Source: an uncultured Ilumatobacter sp. (GTDB taxonomy: Bacteria; Actinomycetota; Acidimicrobiia; Acidimicrobiales; Ilumatobacteraceae). From it: a stretch of DNA of 64,000 nucleotides. Below the pieces are notes generated by a model that was not told the DNA's origin, did no database searches, and saw only the letters and a program-made list of their open reading frames with translations. A program made the position numbers and the translations under genes. Position 1 is the first letter of the stretch; the number at the start of each line of letters is the position of its first letter. Location of the stretch: contig CAJJBX010000009.1 in the NCBI GenBank assembly GCA_905182555.1, positions 62,001 to 126,000 of the forward strand, written 5' to 3'. This document shows, in pieces, positions 51,344 through 60,129 of the stretch.

Positions 51344-53062
51344 TTGTCACGATCGATGGCCGTAGAGCGGTCAAAAGTCAGAACGCTGCTCGATAGCGCT
51401 GCTGCGTGTCGAGTTGACGATCCCGTTCGGGCGCGCAAATTGGTCCTCGACGCACGCACGCTCGCACGTGCATCGGAACTGACGGATAACGAAGCCGAAG
51501 CGCTCTACGCTCTGGCCTCCATTGCCCACCAGCGCGGCCATACCGACGACGCGTTCGCCCTCGCAGCCGAAGCTGTTGCGGTTGCCTCGAGTGAGGCGCC
51601 GTCGCTGACGCTCGCCTGGTCGCACCACCTGCTCGGTGTGGTCCACTACCAGGCCAGCAACTTTGCTGCTGCCCTCGAACAGTCCCTTACGGCCCTCCAG
51701 GTGTACCGCACCACTGACGACGAGGTCGACGAGGGGAAAATTCTCCACACGATTGCCGCCGTGTATCAGTCGATGGGCGACCACGACCGTGCCATTGCCA
51801 CGTACGAGACCACTCTGGCGATCAACAAGCCGCTCGGTCGTCGTGACCTCGATGCCATGGTGCTCGGCAATCTCGCCCGTGTCCGGGGCCGTCGAGGCGA
51901 GTACCTCCCGGCGATCAGCCTCGGCCGACGCGCTGTCGAGCTCGCTCGCGAACATGCGCCGCAGCTGTTCGGTGGTCTGCTTGCGGATCTCGCCGAGGCA
52001 TACGTCGGCCTCGCCGATCACGCCAGTGCAACTCTGTGCTTCGACGAAGCTCGTGCCTATTGGGAACACCGTCTGGCCAACGGACAAGAATTGGCTCCCG
52101 CCGAGCAGCTCGGGATCATGGTGTCCGAGGGTCGCGTTGCGGTGCGGAGCGGTCAGAACGACGAGGCGATCGGATCGCTCTCGGCGGCACTCGGCCTTGC
52201 CGACCGTACCGAACACCGCGAACTCAAACTCGAAATCCACGACCTCCTGGCAATGGCCTATAAGCAGGCCGAAAAATTCAATGAGGCACTTGATCAACGC
52301 GAGCATCACTTCGCGTTGCACCGTGAGATTTTCACCGACTCCGCTGACCTCCGGTTGCGAACATTGCAGATTGCTCACGACAACCAGACGGCCCGGTATC
52401 ACACCGAGATCACCCGCCTGCAGACCACCGAATTGGTCAGCAGCTTTGCCGCTCAGCACGCGGATGCTGACGCTTACCACCTCGAAGCGTTCGAACGTCT
52501 GGCATCGCTCGCCGAATTCCGTGGCGGCAACACCACGAAGCACACCGATGCCGTTGGCGATCTGTCCGCCGAAATCGCTCATGCGATCGGCCAGCCGCCG
52601 GAGTGGTGCGAGCGTTTGCGCTTGGCCGCACGTTTGCATGACGTCGGCAAGGTCGCCATCTCCGATTCGGTACTCCGGAAGCCCGGCCCGCTCACGATGT
52701 TGGAATTCGACGAGGTCAAGCAACACACGGTGCTCGGCCGTCGCCTGCTGTCTGGTGTATCCACCGATCTTTTCTCGCTTGCTGCCGAAGCTGCCTGGGC
52801 CCATCACGAATGGTGGGACGGCTCGGGCTACCCGAACGGCCTCAGTGGTAGGGCAATCCCGTTGTCCGGCCGGATCGTTGCCGTTGCTGACGTGTACGAC
52901 TCTCTCGCCACCCGTCGCGTGTACAAACGTCAATGGAGCTTGGCTGAAGCAATCCGCTACGTTCGATCAGGAGCGGGCACCCAGTTCCAGCCGGAGCTCG
53001 TCGACGCATTCGTGCAAGTGATGGTGGCCCGCGAGCCGTTGCTGGAAGCGGAATTCGCTTAA
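51344..53062 (+). CDS. TPR-HD-GYP protein, putative c-di-GMP phosphodiesterase
   Basis: A 572-residue protein with an N-terminal tetratricopeptide array (about residues 30-340, e.g. AAVYQSMGDHDRAIATYETT), a coiled linker, and a C-terminal HD-GYP domain. The metal motif is ARLHDVGKVAI (HD at about 431-432), a second HH at about 487 in HHEWWDGSGYPNGLSG containing the GYP triplet, then RIVAVADVYDSLAT. HD-GYP enzymes cleave c-di-GMP; TPR input suggests regulation by protein partners, not a ligand. TTG 51344 has AAGGGA six bases upstream; ATG 51356 is the alternative. The leader region (51200-51340) is unusually AT-rich. Confidence 0.87.
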   Translation: MSRSMAVERSKVRTLLDSAAACRVDDPVRARKLVLDARTLARASELTDNEAEALYALASIAHQRGHTDDAFALAAEAVAVASSEAPSLTLAWSHHLLGVVHYQASNFAAALEQSLTALQVYRTTDDEVDEGKILHTIAAVYQSMGDHDRAIATYETTLAINKPLGRRDLDAMVLGNLARVRGRRGEYLPAISLGRRAVELAREHAPQLFGGLLADLAEAYVGLADHASATLCFDEARAYWEHRLANGQELAPAEQLGIMVSEGRVAVRSGQNDEAIGSLSAALGLADRTEHRELKLEIHDLLAMAYKQAEKFNEALDQREHHFALHREIFTDSADLRLRTLQIAHDNQTARYHTEITRLQTTELVSSFAAQHADADAYHLEAFERLASLAEFRGGNTTKHTDAVGDLSAEIAHAIGQPPEWCERLRLAARLHDVGKVAISDSVLRKPGPLTMLEFDEVKQHTVLGRRLLSGVSTDLFSLAAEAAWAHHEWWDGSGYPNGLSGRAIPLSGRIVAVADVYDSLATRRVYKRQWSLAEAIRYVRSGAGTQFQPELVDAFVQVMVAREPLLEAEFA

Positions 53063-53108
53063 CCCTGCGGTAGCGGCGGTTTCATTGCTGGGCTTTACGA
53101 TCACATCC

Positions 53109-53447
53109 ATGGCCGCCGACAGCACTGCGATCACGCGTGATGAGCGCATCAAAATGCGTGAGCGGAATCCGAAGTGGCGCAACGATCCGGTGCGGATCGA
53201 GATGCTTGAGTGCATCAACTGCGACGCCTGCCTGCGGGCCTGCCCACCGAATTTCGGTGCGATTTTCAACCACGGCGCAGACGTCGTGATCATCCCCGAA
53301 CTTTGCAGCGGTTGCGACAAGTGCATCCCGGCATGTCCGGTCGACTGCATCTACCCGGACCCTGACTGGACCCCTGAGACCGCAACGTCCAGTGGCTCCG
53401 GTGACTGGTGGGAGTTGCCACGCTCAGACGGCGATCCCTACGTTTAA
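53109..53447 (+). CDS. ferredoxin family protein (two 4Fe-4S clusters)
   Basis: A 112-residue ferredoxin. Two cluster motifs: CINCDACLRACPP and CSGCDKCIPACPVDC, both of the CxxCxxCxxxC(P) type, with spacing for 2[4Fe-4S] proteins. The N-terminal basic leader (ITRDERIKMRERNPKWRN) and the Trp/acidic tail are extra relative to minimal ferredoxins and may bind a partner. ATG 53109 (MAADSTAIT) is chosen; the longer frame starts 24 bases earlier. Single gene. Confidence 0.9.
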   Translation: MAADSTAITRDERIKMRERNPKWRNDPVRIEMLECINCDACLRACPPNFGAIFNHGADVVIIPELCSGCDKCIPACPVDCIYPDPDWTPETATSSGSGDWWELPRSDGDPYV

Positions 53448-53454
53448 CCCTCCC

Positions 53455-53510
53455 ACTTCCATCCGGTCGGGTCCGATCCGGTCCGGTCCGATCCGGTCGG
53501 ATCTTGGGTG
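53455..53510. repeat. short direct repeats of GATCCGGTC
   Basis: The convergent gap between the ferredoxin and the propeller-like gene is made of TCCGGTC/GATCCGGTC blocks (four to five copies, imperfect). No hairpin with a T-run. Confidence 0.6.
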
Positions 53511-53516
53511 GACGTT

Positions 53517-55128
53517 TCAGCAGGTGGTTTGGTCGAAAGTAACAAGAGCATCGAGCCCGGAGCGGACGCCAGCGGGCCAGTTGGCGACGACCTGGCTATC
53601 GGGAGTCTCTGCCGATACGAAGGCTCCAACGAAGGTGACGAGGGGCTGAACTGCAGCCGCCAATTCATCCGGTGACAGGTCGATGAGACGATTCAAGATG
53701 AGGATGCGTGGCGGGCCGACTGTGCCGTCGGGAGCGTTCTGCATTTGCCTGAACCGCGGGAGTACGACCTCGATCAGTTCGCATGTCGGTGTGCGCGCAG
53801 GAGCACGCGTGGAGAGAGCGCGGAGGTGCGGTAAGTCGGCCGACACCACAACGGTTCGGTCACCCGATCGCGTGACGTACATCAGTTGATCATCTGCGTA
53901 GAACACGCCTGAACTGTCGTTGGCCCAGGCTGCGAACCCGCCGAAATTTCGTGATGACCGCAGCGACGCAACCGCACCGTCGAGTAGTTCGAACACCTGC
54001 AGTTCACCGGGATGGTCAGCACTCAAACGGTCACCGTTGATGAGTAATGCATCGCCTCCCGGAGACAGGCCATTGACCTGCTGCGGGTTGGCGCCGTCAG
54101 GAAGGTCGGTCGCCCAGAGTGTGCGGAAGCCGTTCCGATCGAACGAGGCCAGCGAGCACTCAAGTTGCTGGTCACACTCGCGGAGCAGCAGATGGTTGCG
54201 TCCCGTGGCCACGACATCGCCTGAGGTGATGCGCGTCGTGCCGTCCTCCGCAAGGAGGTAGCTCCCGCCCGTGTCTTTCACGACAAGGTCGCCACCAGGC
54301 GTCGCGAGTGCCCGAGGGGTGCTGCCCGCAAGCCAATGGGCGACACGGACCGACAGCCCCGCCGACACGTCACCAGTTTCCTCGGGCGATCGGAGGGTGA
54401 TGATCTGCGGCACCTCGTTCTCCAGTGGCGGCAGCGAAGCTGGCCAGGTGATGAAAGCGTTCGAGGCGGCGGCCGTAGCGACTCCCCCGAGTGGCTGGTT
54501 CATTCCGCCGATCGAACGGTCGATACCAATCAGCTGCGACCCGCCCTCGGGAGTTGGGAAGACCAGCGCGCCCGCATCGTTGACGGCCGTCTCTGGTGCC
54601 TTGCGGAGCGAAGTAGCCGAGGTCGGTGATCCGCACTCGACCGCTCGGCAGCGAGATCTCAAAGATCCCCTCGTTGCTTTGCAACGCCACAATTTCGGTC
54701 GGATCGATGTCAGCAAGTTCATCCGCAATCGAAATGAGTTCGAATCGAGGTGGCGTTGCTTTTGCGAGACGCTCTGCGAGGGGGCGAAGCCGAATTGTCG
54801 TCGGCGTTGCTGGCTCGTCGAGATTCTCCGGAAGGGTCTCGATAGCGGGAGGGGTGGTCGGCAGCGGAACAATCTCGGTGACGTCGGCGGTTGGTTTGCT
54901 ATCGCCACCGGAACGGACCGCAACAGGAATCGTTCCGGCAACAACAGCAAGAATGCCGATCGCTACGAACCCGCGGGCTCTGCCTGACCAGGCGTTACGC
55001 CGCAGCAGTCCGTTGTCGACTTGATCGAAGTCGAGATGGAGTGACGATGCAGGATCACCAGATTCGGAGGACATCGATCCGCCCCGCGCCCATGGATCGG
55101 GCCCTTCGGTTCGATCTGCTCCTGCCAT
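53517..55128 (-). CDS. single-pass membrane protein with extracellular beta-propeller-like domain, one frame break
   Basis: An N-terminal cytoplasmic stretch (ASSLHLDFDQVDNGLLRR), one transmembrane helix (GFVAIGILAVVAGTIPVAV), a Thr/Pro-rich spacer, then about 400 residues with repeated strand pairs (GDVVATGRNHLLLRECDQQL, NGLSPGGDALLING, DSSGVFYADDQLMYVTR) as in WD40/PD40-like propellers. The frame changes near 54605-54615. A Cys near the C-terminus (FDQTTC) may pair with those at CDQQLEC or PTCEL. ATG 55128 has GGTGGAAGAG directly upstream. No enzyme motif; a role as surface or sensor protein is only a guess. Confidence 0.6.
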
Positions 55129-55226
55129 CTCTTCCACCTTTACAGACCCTGAGGCTGCGAACAATGTGCGGAACTCGGTGGTGACGTTTCGGCGGAGGTG
55201 TGTTGAGCAAGTAGAAAGAACAGTTG

Positions 55227-55991
55227 ATGAGTGAGCCAATGATCCTTCCCGGTTGTGAGCCACTGAGCTCTGACGGCAGCCGCGACGCTGGCGTGCTGGT
55301 GATTCACGGTTTCACCGGTAACCCGTCGTCGCTTCGTGCACAAGCCGATTCGTTCGCGGAGCTCGGCTATCACGTCGAGCTGCCGCGGCTGCCCGGCCAC
55401 GGCACGACCATCGACGACATGTTGAGGACCAACTGGGCTGACTGGTCGGGTGAGGTCGAAGCCGCCTACCAGCGCCTTGCTTCACGCACCGCCAATATCG
55501 TTGTCATGGGCCTCAGCATGGGTGGCACGCTCACCCTGTGGGCAGGCTTGCAGCACAGCGCTGTGGCTGGCCTCATTCTTGTCAATCCGGCGGCTGCGAA
55601 TCAGGCCGACGAAGCACGGGCGATGATTAAGGAGATGGTCGAGGACGGCACGGCCGTGGCTCCTGGAATTGGTTCCGACATTGCCGACCCCGATGCGACC
55701 GAGATCGCCTATGAAGGAACGCCGCTCGTCCCGCTGCTCTCGCTGTACAACGATGGCGTTGCGCCCATTGCTGATCGCTACGGCGACCTCGCCATGCCGA
55801 TCCTGCTGTACACCTCAAAGAACGATCATGTGGTGCCACCCGCAGCGAGTGACCACCTGGCAGCGACCGCTGGTGGCGTAGTCGAACACGTGCTGCTCGA
55901 GCGGAGCTACCACGTGGCCACGCAGGACTACGACGCCGCCGACATCACCGCTGGCGCAGCAGCCTTCATCGCACGAGTCACCGGAGCCTGA
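55227..55991 (+). CDS. alpha/beta hydrolase (carboxylesterase/monoacylglycerol lipase type)
   Basis: About 254 residues. Oxyanion strand VLVIHGFTGNPSSLRAQAD, LPGHGTTIDDM, nucleophile elbow GLSMGG (Ser), acid in YTSKNDHVVPPAAS (Asp), and His in ERSYHVATQDYD. This is the complete catalytic triad of the Est30/monoglyceride-lipase branch, acting on short-chain esters or monoacylglycerols. It ends 2 bases before lgt, so both form one operon. ATG 55227 (MSEPMILPG) preferred. Confidence 0.9.
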   Translation: MSEPMILPGCEPLSSDGSRDAGVLVIHGFTGNPSSLRAQADSFAELGYHVELPRLPGHGTTIDDMLRTNWADWSGEVEAAYQRLASRTANIVVMGLSMGGTLTLWAGLQHSAVAGLILVNPAAANQADEARAMIKEMVEDGTAVAPGIGSDIADPDATEIAYEGTPLVPLLSLYNDGVAPIADRYGDLAMPILLYTSKNDHVVPPAASDHLAATAGGVVEHVLLERSYHVATQDYDAADITAGAAAFIARVTGA

Positions 55992-55993
55992 CG

Positions 55994-56926
55994 ATGAGCC
56001 TGTTGAGCAGCATCCCGTCGCCGTCGTTCAATTCGTTCAGCATCGGCCCACTCAGCTTGAACATCTATGGGCTGGCCATCGCCTGCGGCGTGATTGCCGC
56101 GGTGTGGATGTTTGGCAAGCGCCTCGAAGAGCGCCACGCTGGCACAGCGGATGACGCGAGCTCGATCGCAATCTGGGCAGTCATTGCCGGGGTGATCGGA
56201 GCGCGTCTTTATCACGTGGCCACCGACTGGGATCGCTTCACCGACAATTACGCAGCCATCCCGAAGTTGTGGCAGGGCGGCCTCGGGATTCCGGGTGGTC
56301 TTGCTGCGGGCATTCCGGTTGGGCTCCTCATCGCCAAACGCAAGGGCATCAGCATGCCGATGGCGGCTACATGCGCAGCGCCAGCAATTCCACTCGCGCA
56401 GGCGATTGGACGCCTTGGTAACTACTTCAACCAAGAGCTCTATGGCAAGGCGACGAGCCTGCCGTGGGCGCTTGAAATCGATGACGCCCACCTTCTCGAC
56501 GGTTATGCCTCAGGCACCACGTTCCACCCGACGTTCCTCTACGAGCTGCTGTGGAGTTTGGCGCTGTGTGGCGTGTTGCTGTGGATCGATCGCAAGTGGC
56601 GGCCGGGCCTCGGCCAGCTCATGGCGATGTACATCGTCGGCTATGGAATTGGTCGGTTCTGGGTAGAGGGACTCCGCATCGATCGGGCTGATGAACTTGC
56701 TGGCCTGCGTTGGAACCAATGGGTCGCGATTGTCATGGTCGGCGGCGGCAGCTTTGCTCTCGCCATGATGCGGCGTAATCCAATCCTCGAAGAGGCCGAG
56801 CCGTTCGACGGCGGTGACGAGTTGGTCACCGATGTCGTCGACAACGGTGAAATCGTTGATGTTGGCGAGAGCGCAGCTACTGACGGAGAATTTGTCGATG
56901 AAGCGGCTGCCGATGATGCGCGGTGA
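55994..56926 (+). CDS. lgt: prolipoprotein diacylglyceryl transferase
   Basis: Integral membrane enzyme that transfers diacylglycerol from phosphatidylglycerol to the lipobox Cys of prolipoproteins. The Lgt signature GRLGNYFNQELYG is present, with the upstream ISMPMAATCAAPAIPLAQAI helix, HPTFLYELLWSLAL and the late GRFWVEGLRID. Seven or so helices. The C-terminus is a 55-residue acidic Asp/Glu/Val tail (DELVTDVVDNGEIVDVGE) beyond the usual end. It serves lipoproteins in this window such as PhnD and the cupredoxin-like protein. Confidence 0.95.
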   Translation: MSLLSSIPSPSFNSFSIGPLSLNIYGLAIACGVIAAVWMFGKRLEERHAGTADDASSIAIWAVIAGVIGARLYHVATDWDRFTDNYAAIPKLWQGGLGIPGGLAAGIPVGLLIAKRKGISMPMAATCAAPAIPLAQAIGRLGNYFNQELYGKATSLPWALEIDDAHLLDGYASGTTFHPTFLYELLWSLALCGVLLWIDRKWRPGLGQLMAMYIVGYGIGRFWVEGLRIDRADELAGLRWNQWVAIVMVGGGSFALAMMRRNPILEEAEPFDGGDELVTDVVDNGEIVDVGESAATDGEFVDEAAADDAR

Positions 56927-56927
56927 G

Positions 56928-57761
56928 TTAGCTGCCAGAAACTTGGCGGACGTCGGGGATCTGGTCGGCGAGGACCGCTGAGGCGTCGGCTGAGAGTTTG
57001 TCGTCGGTGATCAAGACGTCGGCATCGCTCAGGTTCGCGAAGGAACTGAGGCCGGTGATGCCCCACTTGCTGTGATCAGCGAGGACGATCTTGCGTCCCG
57101 ATGCCTGGATGAAGGCTCGGTTCGTGTCCGATTCCAAGATGTTTGGCGTGGTGAAACCGGCCCGTTCGCTCATGCCGTGCACACCAATGAACAAGATGTC
57201 GACATGGAGTGCAGCAAGTGCGGTGGCTGCGATTGGACCGACGAGCGCATCGCTGGGCGTTCGGACACCACCGGTGAGGATGATGTTTCGATCGGCGCGC
57301 CAGAACTCGTTAAACACTTCGGCAACGCGCATGCTGTTGGTGACGACGGTCAGGTTTGGGATTGCAGCGAGTTCGCCGGCGAGCCGCCAAGTGGTGGTGC
57401 CGGCCATCAAGCCGATCGTGGCGCCGCCCCGAACGAACTCAGCAGCTGCACGGGCAATGGCTTGCTTCTCGGCTGTATGGGTATTCGATTTGGCGTCGAA
57501 GCTGGGCTGGTCAGCGGCGTGGTCGGTCGAGACCTTGGCACCGCCGTGCACTTTGACGAGAGCACCGGCTTCGTCGAGCACATCGAGATCTCGCCGGATG
57601 GTCATGTCGCTGACTTCGAGCAGCGTGGCGAGTTCGGTGACTCGGACAGAACCGCGTGTTCGAACTTCGGACACGATGAGATCGTGGCGTTCCTGTGCCA
57701 GCGACCGGGCAACCGGTAAAATGCTGGTAGCCAAGTGCATGTTGGTGTTCATGTGCGCCAT
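56928..57761 (-). CDS. DeoR family transcriptional regulator
   Basis: An N-terminal HTH of the DeoR type (ERHDLIVSEVRTRGSVRVTE, then LLEVSDMTIRRDLDVLDEAG) and a C-terminal sugar-phosphate-isomerase-like sensor domain (GGATIGLMAGTTTWRLAGEL, LTGGVRTPSDALVGPIA, ILADHSKWGITG-like VLADHSKWG). Such regulators repress sugar catabolism genes and respond to phosphorylated sugars. About 277 residues from ATG 57761; ATG 57740 is possible. It is divergent from an alpha-galactosidase, with three 12-bp direct repeats in between. Confidence 0.88.
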   Translation of the reverse strand: MAHMNTNMHLATSILPVARSLAQERHDLIVSEVRTRGSVRVTELATLLEVSDMTIRRDLDVLDEAGALVKVHGGAKVSTDHAADQPSFDAKSNTHTAEKQAIARAAAEFVRGGATIGLMAGTTTWRLAGELAAIPNLTVVTNSMRVAEVFNEFWRADRNIILTGGVRTPSDALVGPIAATALAALHVDILFIGVHGMSERAGFTTPNILESDTNRAFIQASGRKIVLADHSKWGITGLSSFANLSDADVLITDDKLSADASAVLADQIPDVRQVSGS

Positions 57762-57857
57762 CTTCGAGCAAAGGTGGGTCGAAATCAACAGCTCTGCACA
57801 GAATGTGTCTGAAATGAGCGCAGGATTGGTGGTCGATCGAACATTTGGACGACGCGA

Positions 57858-57893
57858 TTCGGACATTCCTTCGGACATTCTTTCGGACATCGG
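57858..57893. promoter_or_regulatory. three 12-bp direct repeats, candidate DeoR operator
   Basis: TTCGGACATTCC, TTCGGACATTCT and TTCGGACATCGG follow without gap, 37 bases before the GTG of the galactosidase gene. Tandem 10-16 bp repeats are the usual binding pattern of DeoR-type repressors. Confidence 0.6.
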
Positions 57894-57916
57894 TGTAGCC
57901 TGAACTGCGGATTCCT

Positions 57917-57922
57917 TATGAT
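57917..57922 (+). promoter_or_regulatory. -10 element implying a leaderless galactosidase transcript
   Basis: TATGAT lies 8 bases before the GTG at 57931, so transcription would begin at or next to the start codon. No Shine-Dalgarno is present in this interval. The -35 region is not evident. Confidence 0.5.
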
Positions 57923-57930
57923 GCCTCACT

Positions 57931-60045
57931 GTGATCATTCGCCTCTCCGCCGGTGCCAATACGAACGCGGCGACCGATGTCGTCGTTGACACCTCGACGG
58001 GCGCCCCGACGATCCTGCACTGGGGAGCGTCGCTTGGCGCTGAGGCCGAACTCGGCGCGTTGTTACCCGCTCTCAGCCGACCGACTGTGCACGGGACCTT
58101 CGACGAGATCGCACCGATCTCAACTGTCCCCGAACACGGCTCGGGGTTCACCGGCCGGCCCGGCCTGCTTGGTCGTCGTGGTGGCGGCACGGCGTGGGCC
58201 CCTCGATTCTCGAATCCGACGCACGTCCTCGACGGCAACTCACTGTTGGTCGACTCCACCGATGACGTTGCCGGCCTCGCTCTCAACGTCACGATCGTGC
58301 TCGACGACGTGCTGCACGTCTGGGCGACCATCACCAACACCGCCGATCGCCGTTACAGCCTCGAAGGGCTGACCACCACGCTGCCAATTGCCCAACAGGC
58401 GAGCGAACGCCTCAGCTTCGAAGGTCGCTGGTCTCGTGAATTTCATCCTGTCCGCAGCGACTGGACTCACGGACCGCTGCTCGTTGAGAACCGGCGCGGT
58501 CGAACCTCCCACGAGAACCCGCCGGTTATGTTCTGCGGCCAGCGCGGCTTCGGCGAATGGGACGGTGAGGTCTGGGGCACACACACCGCGTGGAGCGGCA
58601 ACCACACGATGCTGGCTGAGCGGCTGCCTGACGGACGCCGCTACATCCAGGCTGGAGAGTTGCTGCACCCGGGTGAAATTGTCCTCGAACCCGGCCAGTC
58701 GTACACCACGCCGGAGACCATTGCGGTTTACTCATCGCACGGTCTCACGCCGGCCACACACGGCTTTCATCGCTCGTTGCGCGCCCGGGCGAATCATCCT
58801 GTCACGCCGCGACCTGTCTTGCTGAATACGTGGGAGGCGGTGTACTTCGATCATGAGACCGACAAGCTCAAGGCACTTGCGGACGCTGCTGCTGACCTCG
58901 GCATCGAACGGTTCGTCCTCGACGACGGCTGGTTTGGCTCCCGTCGTGACGACAAGCAGGGGCTCGGCGATTGGTGGGTCTCAGAGGACGTCTACCCCGA
59001 TGGGCTCGAACCGCTCATCAGTCACGTCACCGGGCTGGGCCTGGAGTTCGGCATTTGGGTCGAGCCAGAAATGGTCAGCCCAGACAGCGACATTTTCCGG
59101 GCGCATCCCGACTGGGCGTTGGTCACAAACGGATACGAACCGATTCTTGGCCGCCAACAACTCGTCCTCGACCTCGGCAACCGTGAAGCGTTCGACTTCA
59201 TCTACGGCTGCCTGGACAAGCTGCTGAGCGCCCACGACATTTCCTACATCAAGTGGGATATGAACCGTGACCACATCCAGGGTTCGAATCAGCACGGCGC
59301 GGCCGGGACCAATGCGCAGACCATCGCGATGTATTGCTTGATCGACAAGCTCCGCCGGGCCCACCCGAATGTTGAGATCGAATCGTGTGCGTCGGGCGGT
59401 GCCCGTATCGATCACGAGATATTGAAGCGCACCGAGCGTGTCTGGACGAGCGACTGCAACGATGCGCTCGAACGCCAGACCATCCAGCGCGGAGCATCGA
59501 TGTTGATCCCGCCGGAGCTGATGGGAACCCACATCGGGCCAACCAGGTCACACACCACAGGGCGCAAACAGACGCTGTCGTTCCGAGCGGCGACGGCAAT
59601 GTTCGGTCATCTCGGCGTCGAGTGGAACGTCACCGAGCTGACCGACCAGGAGCGTCTGGCGCTCCGCGCCGTCATTGCGATGCACAAGGAACACCGCGAG
59701 CTGTTGCACCACGGCGACTACGTGCGCTTCGATTCGGACGTGCAGTTCAACGCTGTTGGGGTCTATGCCGCAGACCGGAGCGAGGGCATTGTGTCGTTCG
59801 CTCAGCTCACCACGGCGCCAAGCCAGACGCCGCCACCGCTGCGACTCCCTGGTCTTGACGTCGACGCCGTTTACCGGATCGAACACCTGGGCATCGCGTA
59901 CGAGCAGTGGGGCGCGGCGCAGACCCAGCCGACATGGCTGGCCGATGGCGTGCTGCTGACCGGCCAGCAGCTCTCGGCCCATGGAGTGCAACCGCCGGCG
60001 CTGCACCCTGAGTCGGCGGTGCTCTTCAAGCTCACACGGCAATAG
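57931..60045 (+). CDS. alpha-galactosidase, glycoside hydrolase family 36
   Basis: A 704-residue GH36 enzyme releasing galactose from alpha-galactosides (melibiose, raffinose type). N-terminal beta-supersandwich (1-290), then a TIM barrel: VLLNTWEAVYFDHETDKL, FVLDDGWFGSRRDDK, FGIWVEPEMVSPDSD. The nucleophile Asp is in YIKWDMNRD and the acid/base Asp in WTSDCNDALERQ. IESCASGGARID is the usual Cys-containing substrate loop. GTG start at 57931. Under likely control of the divergent DeoR gene; an MFS transporter follows on the same strand. Confidence 0.93.
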   Translation: MIIRLSAGANTNAATDVVVDTSTGAPTILHWGASLGAEAELGALLPALSRPTVHGTFDEIAPISTVPEHGSGFTGRPGLLGRRGGGTAWAPRFSNPTHVLDGNSLLVDSTDDVAGLALNVTIVLDDVLHVWATITNTADRRYSLEGLTTTLPIAQQASERLSFEGRWSREFHPVRSDWTHGPLLVENRRGRTSHENPPVMFCGQRGFGEWDGEVWGTHTAWSGNHTMLAERLPDGRRYIQAGELLHPGEIVLEPGQSYTTPETIAVYSSHGLTPATHGFHRSLRARANHPVTPRPVLLNTWEAVYFDHETDKLKALADAAADLGIERFVLDDGWFGSRRDDKQGLGDWWVSEDVYPDGLEPLISHVTGLGLEFGIWVEPEMVSPDSDIFRAHPDWALVTNGYEPILGRQQLVLDLGNREAFDFIYGCLDKLLSAHDISYIKWDMNRDHIQGSNQHGAAGTNAQTIAMYCLIDKLRRAHPNVEIESCASGGARIDHEILKRTERVWTSDCNDALERQTIQRGASMLIPPELMGTHIGPTRSHTTGRKQTLSFRAATAMFGHLGVEWNVTELTDQERLALRAVIAMHKEHRELLHHGDYVRFDSDVQFNAVGVYAADRSEGIVSFAQLTTAPSQTPPPLRLPGLDVDAVYRIEHLGIAYEQWGAAQTQPTWLADGVLLTGQQLSAHGVQPPALHPESAVLFKLTRQ

Positions 60046-60052
60046 CTGAGTT

Positions 60053-60074
60053 GCCAAGAAAGTGCACTCTTGGC
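60053..60074. terminator. weak hairpin after the galactosidase gene
   Basis: GCCAAGA at 60053-60059 pairs with TCTTGGC at 60068-60074 around an 8-base loop, just after the stop. Short stem, no clear T-run. Confidence 0.35.
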
Positions 60075-60129
60075 GACCGCCAAGTTTGTCAGGTCGTCGC
60101 TGACATGATTTTTACTCTACGTTGACGAG

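Noticed and set aside
51371-52933. 520-codon minus-strand ORF opposite the HD-GYP gene
   Set aside because: Shadow of a gene with complete TPR and HD-GYP motifs on the other strand.
59270-59300. GGTTCGAATC as a tRNA T-loop
   Set aside because: It lies inside the GH36 coding sequence with no acceptor or anticodon arms; no tRNA was found in the window.
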